In this document: positions 1-7,165 of the stretch, in pieces
How positions within the stretch are numbered: position 1 is the first letter of the stretch
How the letters are laid out: each line of letters starts with the position of its first letter
Source: UMGS363 sp964402055
GTDB taxonomy: Bacteria > Bacillota > Clostridia > Oscillospirales > Ruminococcaceae
Reading direction: 5' to 3'
DNA: 11,317 nt
Assembly: GCA_964402055.1 (NCBI GenBank)
Contig: CAYOAV010000056.1
Coordinates: 1-11,317, forward strand
Translations under genes and position numbers: made by a program
Notes under the pieces: generated by a model
Told to the model about the DNA's origin: nothing
What the model saw: only the letters and a program-made list of their open reading frames with translations
Database searches by the model: none

Positions 1-2
1 AG

Positions 3-1757
3 ATAAGCAAAAGCCGTGTGATACATACCGCGATCAATTCAATTATCGGATATGCCGAGTGGATTTTTATGAGCATATTTTTTCTGCGGTATGTTATCGG
101 TGCGATTGAAAATGAAGCACCATTCGGTCAGATAATGCTTTTTATCGGGATATGCTTTGCGGTTTTCCTGACTGTCGCAGTCTACCAAAGCTATGTTACT
201 GCGGTAGTTGAGCCATTTACCGACAATAAAATTTACCGAACACTTTACCGCAAGCTTTATGCTAAGGCAAGGAATGTTGAGCTTCGCTGTTTTGAGGACG
301 CAGATTTCTACAACCGCTATACAATGGCTCTTGATGGCTCTGCACAGAAAATGACAACCTCGGTGAACTGCTTTTTTTCAGTCGTGTTCGGAGTTGTTGC
401 AGCAGGAACGGCGTTTTGGTCAATGTTCAGTATTGATAAATGGTCTGTACTGTTTGTAATTTCACCGATTATAGGCAACTTTGTTTTCGGCTCGCTTATG
501 AACAAGATATGGGGCGGACGTTACGTTGATATGGTGAAAAATAACCGTATTGCCGAATATGTGAACCGTGTTATGCACCTTGCGGAATACGCTAAAGAGA
601 TACGTTATTCAAGCATTCACGAGCTTATGATGAAGCGTTATAATGACGCTATGGACGGCAATTCCAAGGTCGCAGACAAGTACGGCAAAAAAGCTATTGC
701 ATACACCTGGGCACAGAATGTTACGACCTTTGCTCTTGTTTTCGAGGGAATAATGATTTATGCCGCATTCCGCACTATCGTATCAAAGACTATGGGGCTT
801 GCAGAGCTTGCGATTATGTTTACGGCAATGTCAACCTCATCGTGGATTTTGATAGGACTTTTCAATAACTTCACGGAGGCACTCAAAAACGGACGGTTTC
901 TTGAATACTTCCGCACATTTATGGAATATGAGGAAAAAATTCCCGAAAATCAGGACGGAATTATCCCCGAAAGTATACGTTCAATTGAGTTTAAGAATGT
1001 CTGCTTTGAATATAAAGAAAATGAACCTGTTATCAACAATCTTTCCTTTAAAATCGAGGGTAATAGGGTTTGTGCATTGGTAGGACACAACGGAGCAGGT
1101 AAATCAACGATAATCAAGCTTCTGTTTAGACTTTATGACCCTACAAGCGGTGAAATTTTAGTCAACGGAATCAACATAATGGAGTATAATCTCAAAGCCT
1201 ACCGTAAGCAGTTTTCTGCCGCATTTCAGGATTACAAGGTTATGGCAATGTCCGTTAAGGATAATGTGTTAATGGGCGAAAACTTCAACAACCCTGACGA
1301 AACTGTTGAACACGCTTTAAAATGTGCAGGTGTATGGGATAAGGTTGCAAGTCTTTCCAACGGTATGAATACGATTATGACAAAGGAATTTGACAATGAT
1401 GGTGCGGTACTTTCGGGCGGTGAACAGCAGAAGATAGTTGTTGCAAGAGCCTTTGCACAGCAGGCAAGCGTTAAGGTTTTTGACGAGCCGTCATCAGCAC
1501 TTGATCCTATTGCCGAGTATGATTTATATAAGGGTATTATGAACGAGAGCAAGGGGCATATCACTCTGTTTATTTCACACAGACTTTCCTCTGTCAAGGA
1601 TGCAGACGAGGTTTTTATGCTTGAAAACGGTACTGTAATTGAGCAGGGTACTCATAGTCAGCTTATGGATATGAACGGAAAATACTGCGAAATGTTCACA
1701 AAGCAGGCACAGAATTATCTTGCTGATGAAAATTACAAGGAGGGTGTTGCTGTATGA
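3..1757 (+). CDS. ABC exporter half-transporter, TM domain plus ATPase (5' end cut by window)
   Basis: This is an integral membrane ABC exporter that probably pumps a peptide or small molecule out using ATP. The N-terminal half (about residues 8-290 from the GTG at base 18) has roughly six hydrophobic spans. The ATPase follows: Walker A GHNGAGKST from residue 356, Q-loop Q404, signature LSGGE 465-469, Walker B ending D489-E490 and H-loop H521. All catalytic residues are intact. The frame is open to the left edge and no ribosome site precedes the GTG, so the true start is probably outside the window and a short N-terminus is missing. There is no C39 peptidase domain in view. Its stop overlaps the start of the next exporter gene (ATGA), so the two are translationally coupled and probably heterodimerise. 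The DEPSSALDP Walker B style is common in bacteriocin/RiPP-type exporters, but no cargo gene is visible. Confidence 0.93.
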   Translation: MSKSRVIHTAINSIIGYAEWIFMSIFFLRYVIGAIENEAPFGQIMLFIGICFAVFLTVAVYQSYVTAVVEPFTDNKIYRTLYRKLYAKARNVELRCFEDADFYNRYTMALDGSAQKMTTSVNCFFSVVFGVVAAGTAFWSMFSIDKWSVLFVISPIIGNFVFGSLMNKIWGGRYVDMVKNNRIAEYVNRVMHLAEYAKEIRYSSIHELMMKRYNDAMDGNSKVADKYGKKAIAYTWAQNVTTFALVFEGIMIYAAFRTIVSKTMGLAELAIMFTAMSTSSWILIGLFNNFTEALKNGRFLEYFRTFMEYEEKIPENQDGIIPESIRSIEFKNVCFEYKENEPVINNLSFKIEGNRVCALVGHNGAGKSTIIKLLFRLYDPTSGEILVNGINIMEYNLKAYRKQFSAAFQDYKVMAMSVKDNVLMGENFNNPDETVEHALKCAGVWDKVASLSNGMNTIMTKEFDNDGAVLSGGEQQKIVVARAFAQQASVKVFDEPSSALDPIAEYDLYKGIMNESKGHITLFISHRLSSVKDADEVFMLENGTVIEQGTHSQLMDMNGKYCEMFTKQAQNYLADENYKEGVAV

Positions 1758-3544
1758 AAAAATTCAAAAAATTATTAGCTGATAACCTCTGGCTATTTAA
1801 AATATGTTATAAAGCCGCACCGTCCTATATGATATGCTACATAATTGAGGCAATACGAAATGAGATAGTTGTATTCCTTGAATTTACATTAGCACTTAAT
1901 TTTGTGCTTGAATGTGCGGAGTTCGGCAGACCTTTTAAAACAGCGGCGGTATTTCTTTTAAGCCTGCTTGCATTTGTAATGCTTGGATTACTTTTCAACG
2001 CTTATGTTTTTCAGAAATTACAGCAAAAATCAGAACCAAAAATCAAACAGGCAATAAAACAAATGATGTTCAACAAGGCAAAGGAAATAGATCTCGATTG
2101 CTATGACAACCCCGAATTTTACAACGATTATGTGCTGTCCGTTTCCGAGGTCGATAATCAGGTAGGGCGAATTTACACGCTTATTACAAATCTTTGCACG
2201 GGACTTGTTTCAATAGTCCTTTCGGGAGCGTTTTTTATTGGAAACGACCCGATTTCGTTCGTATTTATTGCGGTATCATTTGCGGCTTCGCTCTGGTCGG
2301 GCAAGGCTATAAATAAGCTTAATTTCAAAATAAGGAATGAAAAAAATCCCTATGAACGTAAGCTTGGATATGTAAACCGTGTGTTCTATCTTAACGATTA
2401 TGCAAAGGAAGTCCGACTTAATACCGAGGTTTCGGACGAGCTTTTAAAGGATTTTGACGAAACGAATGATAAGGTGCTTGCAATTGACAAAAAGAACGCA
2501 GGAAAACGCTTTGGCTTGCAGCTTCTCAAGGACTATATCTGCAATAATTTTCTTATTGATGTTTTGTATATGATCTATCTTGTGTACAGTGCGGCTGTTC
2601 TGCATAGAATTTCTTACAGTAATGTTGCGGTTATGCGTGGCACGGCTAACAGAATGAAAAACCGTATGCGACAGTTTTCTTCTGTTTATCCGCAGATGCA
2701 GGAAATCAGTATGTATGTTCAGAAAATGCAGAATTTCCTTGATATTGAGCCGAAAATCATCAGTAAAGAGAAGAAAAAGCTTCCCGAAAAGCCTACGGAA
2801 ATTGAATTACGCAATGTTTCATTTGGTTACAATGAAAAGGACGGATATATTCTTAAAAATATCAATATGAAGCTTGACCCGTACAGCAAAATTGCAATTG
2901 TCGGCTATAACGGTGCTGGCAAGACCACGCTGATAAAGCTGATTATGCGTCTTTATGACCCGAACGAGGGCGAAATTCTCCTTGACGGAGTAAATATCAA
3001 GGAATATGACGTTGAGGAATATCGCCGTAAAATTGGTACGGTTTTCCAGGATTTCAAAATTTTTGCCGCAACGGTAAAGGAAAATGTATTGCTTGATTTT
3101 GAGGAAAAGGGAAGTGATGACGCTGTAAAAAATGCTATTGAAAAAAGCGGGTTTGCTGAACGTCTTGAAATGCTGTCTGACGGACTTTCCACAAATCTTA
3201 CAACAGAATTTGAAGAAAATGGCGTGAATCTCTCGGGCGGCGAGGGACAGAAGCTTGCGATTGCAAGAGCTTTTTACAAAAATGCTGACCTAATTATCCT
3301 TGATGAGCCAAGCTCGGCACTTGACCCGATTGCAGAGTATCATCTCAATCATTCAATGCTTACGGCGGCGGAAAATAAGTCGGTTATTTTCATTTCGCAC
3401 AGACTTTCAACAACACGAATTGCCGACCGTATCTATATGCTTGAAAAGGGCAGTATCATAGAGCAGGGCAGTCACGCTGAACTCCTTGAACGAAAAGGAA
3501 AATATGCTGAAATGTGGCGTGTTCAGGCTGGGCAGTATTTATAA
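1754..3544 (+). CDS. ABC exporter half-transporter, TM domain plus ATPase
   Basis: This is the second half of the exporter pair, 596 residues, the usual length for a TM-NBD half-transporter. Hydrophobic spans fill about residues 22-320. The ATPase has Walker A GYNGAGKTT from residue 384 with K390, Q-loop Q432, signature LSGGE from 493, Walker B D517-E518 and H-loop H549, so both partners look ATPase-competent. The start ATG overlaps the previous stop by ATGA and is preceded by a strong AAGGAGGG ribosome site at 1737-1744, which sits inside the upstream gene; this fixes the start and shows coupling. The two proteins share layout and motifs but differ clearly in the membrane part, which fits a heterodimer rather than a recent duplication. 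The substrate is not evident. No clear intrinsic terminator follows, so read-through into the Panacea genes is possible. Confidence 0.95.
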   Translation: MKKFKKLLADNLWLFKICYKAAPSYMICYIIEAIRNEIVVFLEFTLALNFVLECAEFGRPFKTAAVFLLSLLAFVMLGLLFNAYVFQKLQQKSEPKIKQAIKQMMFNKAKEIDLDCYDNPEFYNDYVLSVSEVDNQVGRIYTLITNLCTGLVSIVLSGAFFIGNDPISFVFIAVSFAASLWSGKAINKLNFKIRNEKNPYERKLGYVNRVFYLNDYAKEVRLNTEVSDELLKDFDETNDKVLAIDKKNAGKRFGLQLLKDYICNNFLIDVLYMIYLVYSAAVLHRISYSNVAVMRGTANRMKNRMRQFSSVYPQMQEISMYVQKMQNFLDIEPKIISKEKKKLPEKPTEIELRNVSFGYNEKDGYILKNINMKLDPYSKIAIVGYNGAGKTTLIKLIMRLYDPNEGEILLDGVNIKEYDVEEYRRKIGTVFQDFKIFAATVKENVLLDFEEKGSDDAVKNAIEKSGFAERLEMLSDGLSTNLTTEFEENGVNLSGGEGQKLAIARAFYKNADLIILDEPSSALDPIAEYHLNHSMLTAAENKSVIFISHRLSTTRIADRIYMLEKGSIIEQGSHAELLERKGKYAEMWRVQAGQYL

Positions 3545-3638
3545 TACTATAATATTTAAGGATGCTTTGTGAAATGATAACCACATACGAACAAAAAAAT
3601 TATAGAAAAGGTTAAAAAATTCAAAGAGGTGACTTTAC

Positions 3639-4103
3639 ATGCCAAATAATTACACGATTTTTGACATAGCACGATGGTTTCTATCCAAAGAACCTATGAT
3701 TCATAAAAAAATACAGAAACTTTGTTATTATACCCAAGCATAGCATTATGCTTTGTATGATAATGCACTGTTTGATGGTGATTTTGAAGCATGGGCACAT
3801 GGCCCTGTTAACCGTCAGCTTTGGAATAAGTTGAAAAACTTTGCATACGATAATGTGTCACCTGATGCTGTGAGTGATGCAAAAACCATAGATAAAGATA
3901 CTCAAGATTTTTTAGAAATGGTTTGGAACACTTATGGTCATTTAGATGGTTGGCAGCTCGAATACCTTACACACACGGAAACACCGTGGATAAGAGCAAG
4001 AGGTGATTTGCCCGAACTGCAAAGATGTACTAATGTTATAGATCCAATTGATATGAAGAAATATTACGCAGATTTGTATATAGGTGATGGTGTCGGTGAG
4101 TAA
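3639..4103 (+). pseudogene. Panacea/SocA-family (DUF4065) gene interrupted by an in-frame amber codon
   Basis: Translation from the ATG at 3639, behind a good AGAGGTGA ribosome site, gives a Panacea-type N-terminus ending in IQKLCYYTQA, then TAG at 3741-3743 (codon 35), then HYALYDNALFDGDFEAWAHGP and a normal C-terminus. The neighbouring paralogue at 4342 has LQKLCYYCQAWHLAW at the same place, so a single TGG-to-TAG change replaced a family-conserved tryptophan. Otherwise all 154 positions stay in one frame with no other damage, which suggests a recent event, read-through, or a sequencing error. An internal ATG at 3753 could give a 116-residue fragment, but it lacks a good ribosome site and the conserved N-terminal helix. 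Panacea domains are known antitoxin/adaptor domains in many toxin-antitoxin pairs; no obvious toxin partner overlaps this gene. Confidence 0.82.
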
Positions 4104-4158
4104 ATATATGGATAGACAAATGCCACGTTTTTGGTCATATTCTTTATGCAAAAATATA

Positions 4159-4187
4159 TTGACAATGTCAACTGTGCTATATAATAA
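4159..4187 (+). promoter_or_regulatory. Candidate promoter with dyad over the -35, upstream of the intact Panacea gene
   Basis: TTGACA at 4159-4164 is followed 17 bases later by TAATAA, or 15 bases later by TATAAT. The -35 is part of an inverted repeat TTGAC-AAT-GTCAA (4159-4171), which could be an operator for autoregulation, as is common for antitoxins. A GAGGGGG ribosome-like stretch at 4205-4211 has no ATG behind it. A segment around 4220-4242 resembles the one at about 3582-3606 before the first Panacea gene, so the leader was duplicated with the gene. Confidence 0.5.
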
Positions 4188-4341
4188 TATATTAAGAACT
4201 GATTGAGGGGGAATTTAAAATACGAAAAAAATCATAGAAAGGATCGATAATAATATGAAATTATCAAAAGCTGTTGCAATTATGAAACAAACGATGTATA
4301 ATATAACTAAGATAATAACAAATGAGAGGAGAGATTGTACA

Positions 4342-4785
4342 ATGCCGAATATCAAACAAGTTGCTAAATATATTTTGCAGAAAAAAGGAACTCTATCTAC
4401 TCTTAAATTACAAAAATTGTGCTATTATTGTCAAGCATGGCATCTTGCTTGGGAAGATGTACCTTTATTTGACGAAGATTTTGAAGCATGGGCAAACGGA
4501 CCTGTGTGTCCAACTTTGTTTCAGTGCCATAAAGGTAAATTTTCAATATCAGCTGATGAAATCAATGTGACATTAGACGATAATACTTTTACAAATGTAC
4601 AAAAGACTGATATAGATAATGTTTTACAGTTCTATGGTGACAAAGAGTCTCATTGGCTCAGTGAACTCACCCATCAAGAACGACCATGGAAAGAAACAAG
4701 AGAGGCTGCTGGCGCAAGACCCGGTGATGTCTGCACAAAGATTATATCAAAAGACATCATGCAGGACTATTATGCAGGACTGTAA
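4342..4785 (+). CDS. Panacea/SocA-family (DUF4065) protein, likely antitoxin or adaptor
   Basis: This cytosolic protein of 147 residues carries the SocA/Panacea (DUF4065) signature: LQKLCYYCQAWHLAW near residues 25-39, then the FDEDFEAWANGPV block, then an LTHQERPW segment before the C-terminus. Panacea domains neutralise diverse toxins in toxin-antitoxin pairs, and SocA acts as a proteolysis adaptor; which role applies here is inference. I chose the ATG at 4342 because it has an AGGAG ribosome site 10 bases upstream and the sister gene also begins MPN. An in-frame ATG at 4255 (AAAGGAT upstream) would add 29 residues that do not look like the family. It is the intact member of a tandem pair, with its own candidate promoter and a terminator right behind it. 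No toxin gene is attached on the same strand; the nearest candidate is the convergent membrane protein gene at 5014-5487. Confidence 0.88.
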   Translation: MPNIKQVAKYILQKKGTLSTLKLQKLCYYCQAWHLAWEDVPLFDEDFEAWANGPVCPTLFQCHKGKFSISADEINVTLDDNTFTNVQKTDIDNVLQFYGDKESHWLSELTHQERPWKETREAAGARPGDVCTKIISKDIMQDYYAGL

Positions 4786-4837
4786 AAATCACGAAATTTG
4801 TCCGTCAGAGAAAAAAACACACATAAATGCAAGCAAA

Positions 4838-4872
4838 GGCAGCATGGCGTAAAAACCATACTGCCTTTTTTT
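4838..4872 (+). terminator. Rho-independent terminator after the Panacea gene
   Basis: The arms GGCAGCATGG (4838-4847) and CCATACTGCC (4856-4865) pair with one internal mismatch around an 8-base loop and are followed by a T-rich tail. It lies about 50 bases after the Panacea stop. An A-tract before the stem means it may also stop the convergent operon from the other side, though less efficiently. Confidence 0.8.
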
Positions 4873-4874
4873 AT

Positions 4875-4982
4875 TTATGACTCACAATCTCTATGTATTT
4901 CATCAGCCGTTTCGCTACTTCCATCAACGGATGAACTTTGTCGTATGGTGCTTTGCAAATCTGTAAAAAGATCATGCTTCAT
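4875..4982 (-). CDS. Possible 35-residue small protein at the end of the ImmA/membrane operon
   Basis: A short minus-strand frame begins MKHDLFTDLQSTIRQ and ends at TAA just before the convergent terminator. An AGAGGT ribosome site lies 4 bases before the ATG at 4982; an in-frame ATG at 5003 would add seven residues but has no ribosome site. It starts 31 bases after the stop of the two-TM gene, fills the only gap before the terminator, and is hydrophilic and Ser/Asp/Glu rich. No family is recognised. It may be a small partner protein, or chance coding. Confidence 0.35.
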   Translation of the reverse strand: MKHDLFTDLQSTIRQSSSVDGSSETADEIHRDCES

Positions 4983-5013
4983 CTGCACCTCTTGAAAACG
5001 CATTGTCTCAGCG

Positions 5014-5487
5014 TCAGTCTGTTTGTTTTTTTAGATCATTAGCTTGTATTGCTTTTACAATCTCTGTAACATGCGTTTCATCTTTTTTATCATACAAATA
5101 TTTCCACATATGTTTCAAATTACCATATAATGTTGCAAGTAATGCTGTTAATGATGAGATCAATGCAGTCAAACCAGTTATTGTTATATCAGAATCTATA
5201 TGTTGTACACTGATTTCCGTTATACGCAATATAGATTGGACTATAATGCCTAATATAAACAATGTAACAAAAGGATAGACAAACTTAAAAATACTAATTG
5301 TTACTACTTTTATTCGATACATCACCACATATATGCGTAATAATTTTGTGATTTCTACATCACGCAAATTACGTTCTGAGCTAACTTCAAAATTATCTAT
5401 ATAACTTCGTGGTATATTTTGGAAAAACCACATTTTTGCTCGATCTTTGAATTTGACTTTAGTGGTTGTCTTACTTGTGCTTTTCAC
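5014..5487 (-). CDS. Two-TM membrane protein of unknown function
   Basis: This 157-residue protein starts at GTG with a good AGGAGA ribosome site 8 bases upstream. The first 60 residues are basic and hydrophilic. Two hydrophobic segments follow, about residues 62-87 (KFVYPFVTLFILGIIVQSIL) and 101-123 (TGLTALISSLTALLATLYG), then a charged cytosolic tail of about 34 residues. No family is recognised. It lies 40 bases downstream of an ImmA/IrrE peptidase gene on the same strand, so the two are probably one operon. It converges on the Panacea gene. A membrane effector or toxin held in check by the peptidase or Panacea protein is possible, but this is inference from context; a plain membrane sensor is equally open. 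Confidence 0.8.
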   Translation of the reverse strand: MKSTSKTTTKVKFKDRAKMWFFQNIPRSYIDNFEVSSERNLRDVEITKLLRIYVVMYRIKVVTISIFKFVYPFVTLFILGIIVQSILRITEISVQHIDSDITITGLTALISSLTALLATLYGNLKHMWKYLYDKKDETHVTEIVKAIQANDLKKQTD

Positions 5488-5527
5488 TGTAATCTTCTCC
5501 TGACATATGATGAAACTTTAATAAAAA

Positions 5528-6058
5528 TTATTCATTCACTAAGTTTAACTCATCAATACGTCTTACAGTACTTTCCAATGGTACATTAAATAATTGTGCC
5601 AATGTGTAGCTGATAGTCTTATCATTACGTTGACGCAAAACAGTAAATGCTCGTCTGAAACTCTGTTCAGGCATTAAAATACACGCCGCAAAATAGTCCA
5701 TTTCTTCTTCTACTATGCTTTTGCCGCAATGTATATTTTTCCTGCTTTCGCGTATATATAAACGATTTTGATTTTCTTCCCCCGCAGTATAAAAATGTCC
5801 AAATTCATGTGCTATTATAAAACGTTTTAGTTCATGTGGACAGTTTATATTGACATGTATTATTCTACGATCATCATCTACTTGTATATCACCTTGTAAC
5901 AAATCGGGCATTTCTGTTTCATATATATCAAAACCGAAGTGTGCAGCTAATATATTAAGATTTACTCCCCAGAATGTATCACCATATTTTTGCATTTCTT
6001 TCAATAAAACAGAAGCTTGCTGTTCTATCTGTGTTTTCTGTTCTAGGCTTAACTTCAT
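5528..6058 (-). CDS. ImmA/IrrE-family (COG2856) zinc metallopeptidase
   Basis: This is a 176-residue cytosolic metallopeptidase. HEFGH at residues 84-88 is the zinc-binding HEXXH motif, in the context FIIAHEFGHFY. The family's second conserved block is at 121-134 (DYFAACILMPEQSF), preceded by acidic residues that should supply the third metal ligand. ImmA of ICEBs1 and IrrE of Deinococcus cleave Xre-type repressors, so the expected role is proteolytic switching of a regulator. No Xre gene is adjacent, which is unusual. The start ATG at 6058 has AGGAG 10 bases upstream, and a consensus-like promoter at 6148-6176 fits. It heads an operon with the two-TM gene. It shares the 14-residue DYFAACILMPEQSF block exactly with the peptidase at 10209-10733, but the rest is divergent. 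Confidence 0.93.
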   Translation of the reverse strand: MKLSLEQKTQIEQQASVLLKEMQKYGDTFWGVNLNILAAHFGFDIYETEMPDLLQGDIQVDDDRRIIHVNINCPHELKRFIIAHEFGHFYTAGEENQNRLYIRESRKNIHCGKSIVEEEMDYFAACILMPEQSFRRAFTVLRQRNDKTISYTLAQLFNVPLESTVRRIDELNLVNE

Positions 6059-6086
6059 GGTATCAAATCTCCTACATTATATTAGT

Positions 6087-6103
6087 CACATATATAATAT
6101 GTG
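6087..6103. promoter_or_regulatory. Dyad in the leader of the ImmA operon
   Basis: CACATAT-ATA-ATATGTG is a perfect 7+3+7 palindrome lying between the promoter and the start of the ImmA/IrrE gene. Its size and position suit a repressor operator; the bound protein is unknown. In so AT-rich a region chance is a fair alternative. Confidence 0.4.
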
Positions 6104-6147
6104 CGATAATATATCATGTTACATTATTTGTATTAGTATAGCTTAAT

Positions 6148-6176
6148 ATTATATCACTTTTTCATCGTGAATTCAA
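6148..6176 (-). promoter_or_regulatory. Sigma-A type promoter for the ImmA operon
   Basis: On the minus strand TTGAAT (-35, 6171-6176) and TATAAT (-10, 6148-6153) are separated by exactly 17 bases and point at the ImmA/IrrE gene, giving a leader of roughly 80 bases. Confidence 0.65.
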
Positions 6177-6244
6177 GTGTTTGCATGAAAATTCTATATT
6201 GTATAGAAAATAAATAGGCTAATTTGTTGAAATTTGTTGAAAAT

Positions 6245-6281
6245 ACTCCCCCGAGCTATTCGGGAGAGTTATTTTTTTTTA
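6245..6281. terminator. Left copy of a 37-bp repeated terminator
   Basis: The hairpin ACTC-C-CCCGA / TCGGG-A-GAGT, with a GCTAT loop, has a T9 run on the plus side and a short T run on the minus side, so it is a terminator usable in both directions. It is identical over 37 bases to 8539-8575. No plus-strand gene ends here; it lies beyond the 3' end of the minus-strand synthetase operon. A tandem 10-base repeat (aatttgttga twice, 6221-6240) precedes it. Confidence 0.75.
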
Positions 6282-6305
6282 TAAAATTCAGAACATTATG
6301 TACGC

Positions 6306-6348
6306 AGAAAAAAAGGCAAAAATAATCCTCAATATTCAGATTATTTGC
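6306..6348 (-). terminator. Probable terminator of the alarmone synthetase operon
   Basis: About 40 bases past the stop of the 174-residue gene, minus-strand arms GCAAATAATC and GATTATTTTTGC pair around an 11-base loop, followed by CTTTTTTT. The stem is AT-rich and slightly bulged, so it may be leaky; the 37-bp terminator behind it would catch read-through. Confidence 0.45.
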
Positions 6349-6386
6349 ACCAGCAGTAACTGCAAAGTATAGTACAATATTTTACT

Positions 6387-6911
6387 TTAACGCATAGTCA
6401 AATCGGGTACGTATGTACCCATTTTAAACGACGCTATAGCTAGTTCAAGTACTTTGGGATTACATTCACGATATTTAAAATAATAAAGTAGTAAATCAAT
6501 ATACTCATCCAAATCATTTTTATGCTCATATGATACTTGCTTTTCACCGCAACATAGACACTCATTTATTAATAAATAAGCGGCAAAACGCTCGTTTACA
6601 AAAATATCGCGTTCCTGTATATCATCGTCCTTGACATACTGTAATGGTTTCCTGCGAACTATCCATGCTATTGTGTATGCAAATATCTTCTCAGTACGTA
6701 CACGTTTTATATCATGAAATTCTTTCAATCGCATTATATCTGTGTAGTAATCCAATAGCACTTGTGCTAATATTCGTTCGTTACAATACACTGTATTTAC
6801 AAATCCAGCATTTTTTATAAATTCTTCTGCTGTTTGTTTTAACTGGCTATAACGTGTTTTAAAATCTCGCGTATCAATCATGCTTAATAAATCTTTGTAA
6901 TCATTGGGCAT
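6387..6911 (-). CDS. Unknown 174-residue protein, third gene of the alarmone synthetase operon
   Basis: I do not recognise a family. The protein looks all-helical and soluble, with no signal peptide or clear membrane span. It has one CxxC pair (CLCCGE, near residue 120), a basic VRTEKIFAYTIAWIVRRKP stretch in the middle, and an acidic DDDIQERD segment. The start ATG at 6911 has an AAGGAG ribosome site 10 bases upstream, formed by the last two sense codons of the preceding gene; translation is therefore coupled and the gap is 8 bases. Its position behind a RelA/SpoT-type synthetase and a small helical protein suggests it is an antitoxin, sensor or accessory subunit of that enzyme. That role is inference only. 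Confidence 0.82.
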   Translation of the reverse strand: MPNDYKDLLSMIDTRDFKTRYSQLKQTAEEFIKNAGFVNTVYCNERILAQVLLDYYTDIMRLKEFHDIKRVRTEKIFAYTIAWIVRRKPLQYVKDDDIQERDIFVNERFAAYLLINECLCCGEKQVSYEHKNDLDEYIDLLLYYFKYRECNPKVLELAIASFKMGTYVPDLTMR

Positions 6912-6919
6912 TTTGTTAG

Positions 6920-7165
6920 CTACTCCTTTATGTTCTCAAGTATTTTTAAGGCATTTAAATCTTGTGATACATTTATTACAGCATCTGCCATATCCGATTG
7001 TAGATTTTTTCTAGCATTTGCAAAATACATTGCTTCATGTTCTTCTGCAAATCTTACTGCTGCATTCGGTAATATATCCTTGACCCATACACCACTTTGT
7101 ATTTCCAGCATAATTTTTTCAAACACAGCATCTTGCTTATTATTTTCTTTTGCGATATTGCTCAT
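6920..7165 (-). CDS. Unknown 81-residue helical protein, second gene of the alarmone synthetase operon
   Basis: This small acidic protein of 81 residues is predicted helical, with no membrane span and no recognised family. Its ATG directly follows the TAA of the synthetase gene (TAAATG), and the ribosome site (GGGGAG) lies inside the synthetase's last codons, so translation is tightly coupled to the enzyme. Its own last codons provide the ribosome site of the next gene. Size, charge and coupling fit an antitoxin or inhibitor of the upstream synthetase, as known for several toxic small alarmone synthetase (toxSAS) pairs. The sequence does not match an antitoxin I know, so the role is inferred. 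Confidence 0.8.
   Translation of the reverse strand: MSNIAKENNKQDAVFEKIMLEIQSGVWVKDILPNAAVRFAEEHEAMYFANARKNLQSDMADAVINVSQDLNALKILENIKE

Noticed and set aside
1232..1597. 121-codon minus-strand frame inside the first ABC gene
   Set aside because: It lies wholly over the ATPase domain of a well-supported gene, has no ribosome site and shows no family features; it is a shadow frame.
3741..3743. Genome-wide amber recoding
   Set aside because: At least one intact gene here (81-residue protein, 6920) ends in TAG with the next gene starting just after it, so TAG acts as a normal stop.
4205..4254. Extra small gene after the GAGGGGG stretch
   Set aside because: No ATG, GTG or TTG lies at a usable distance, and the frame from ATA stops after five codons.
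6221..6240. Tandem 10-base repeat (aatttgttga twice) as a type III antitoxin RNA array or CRISPR-like repeat
   Set aside because: There are only two units, no adjacent toxin of that type and no spacer structure.
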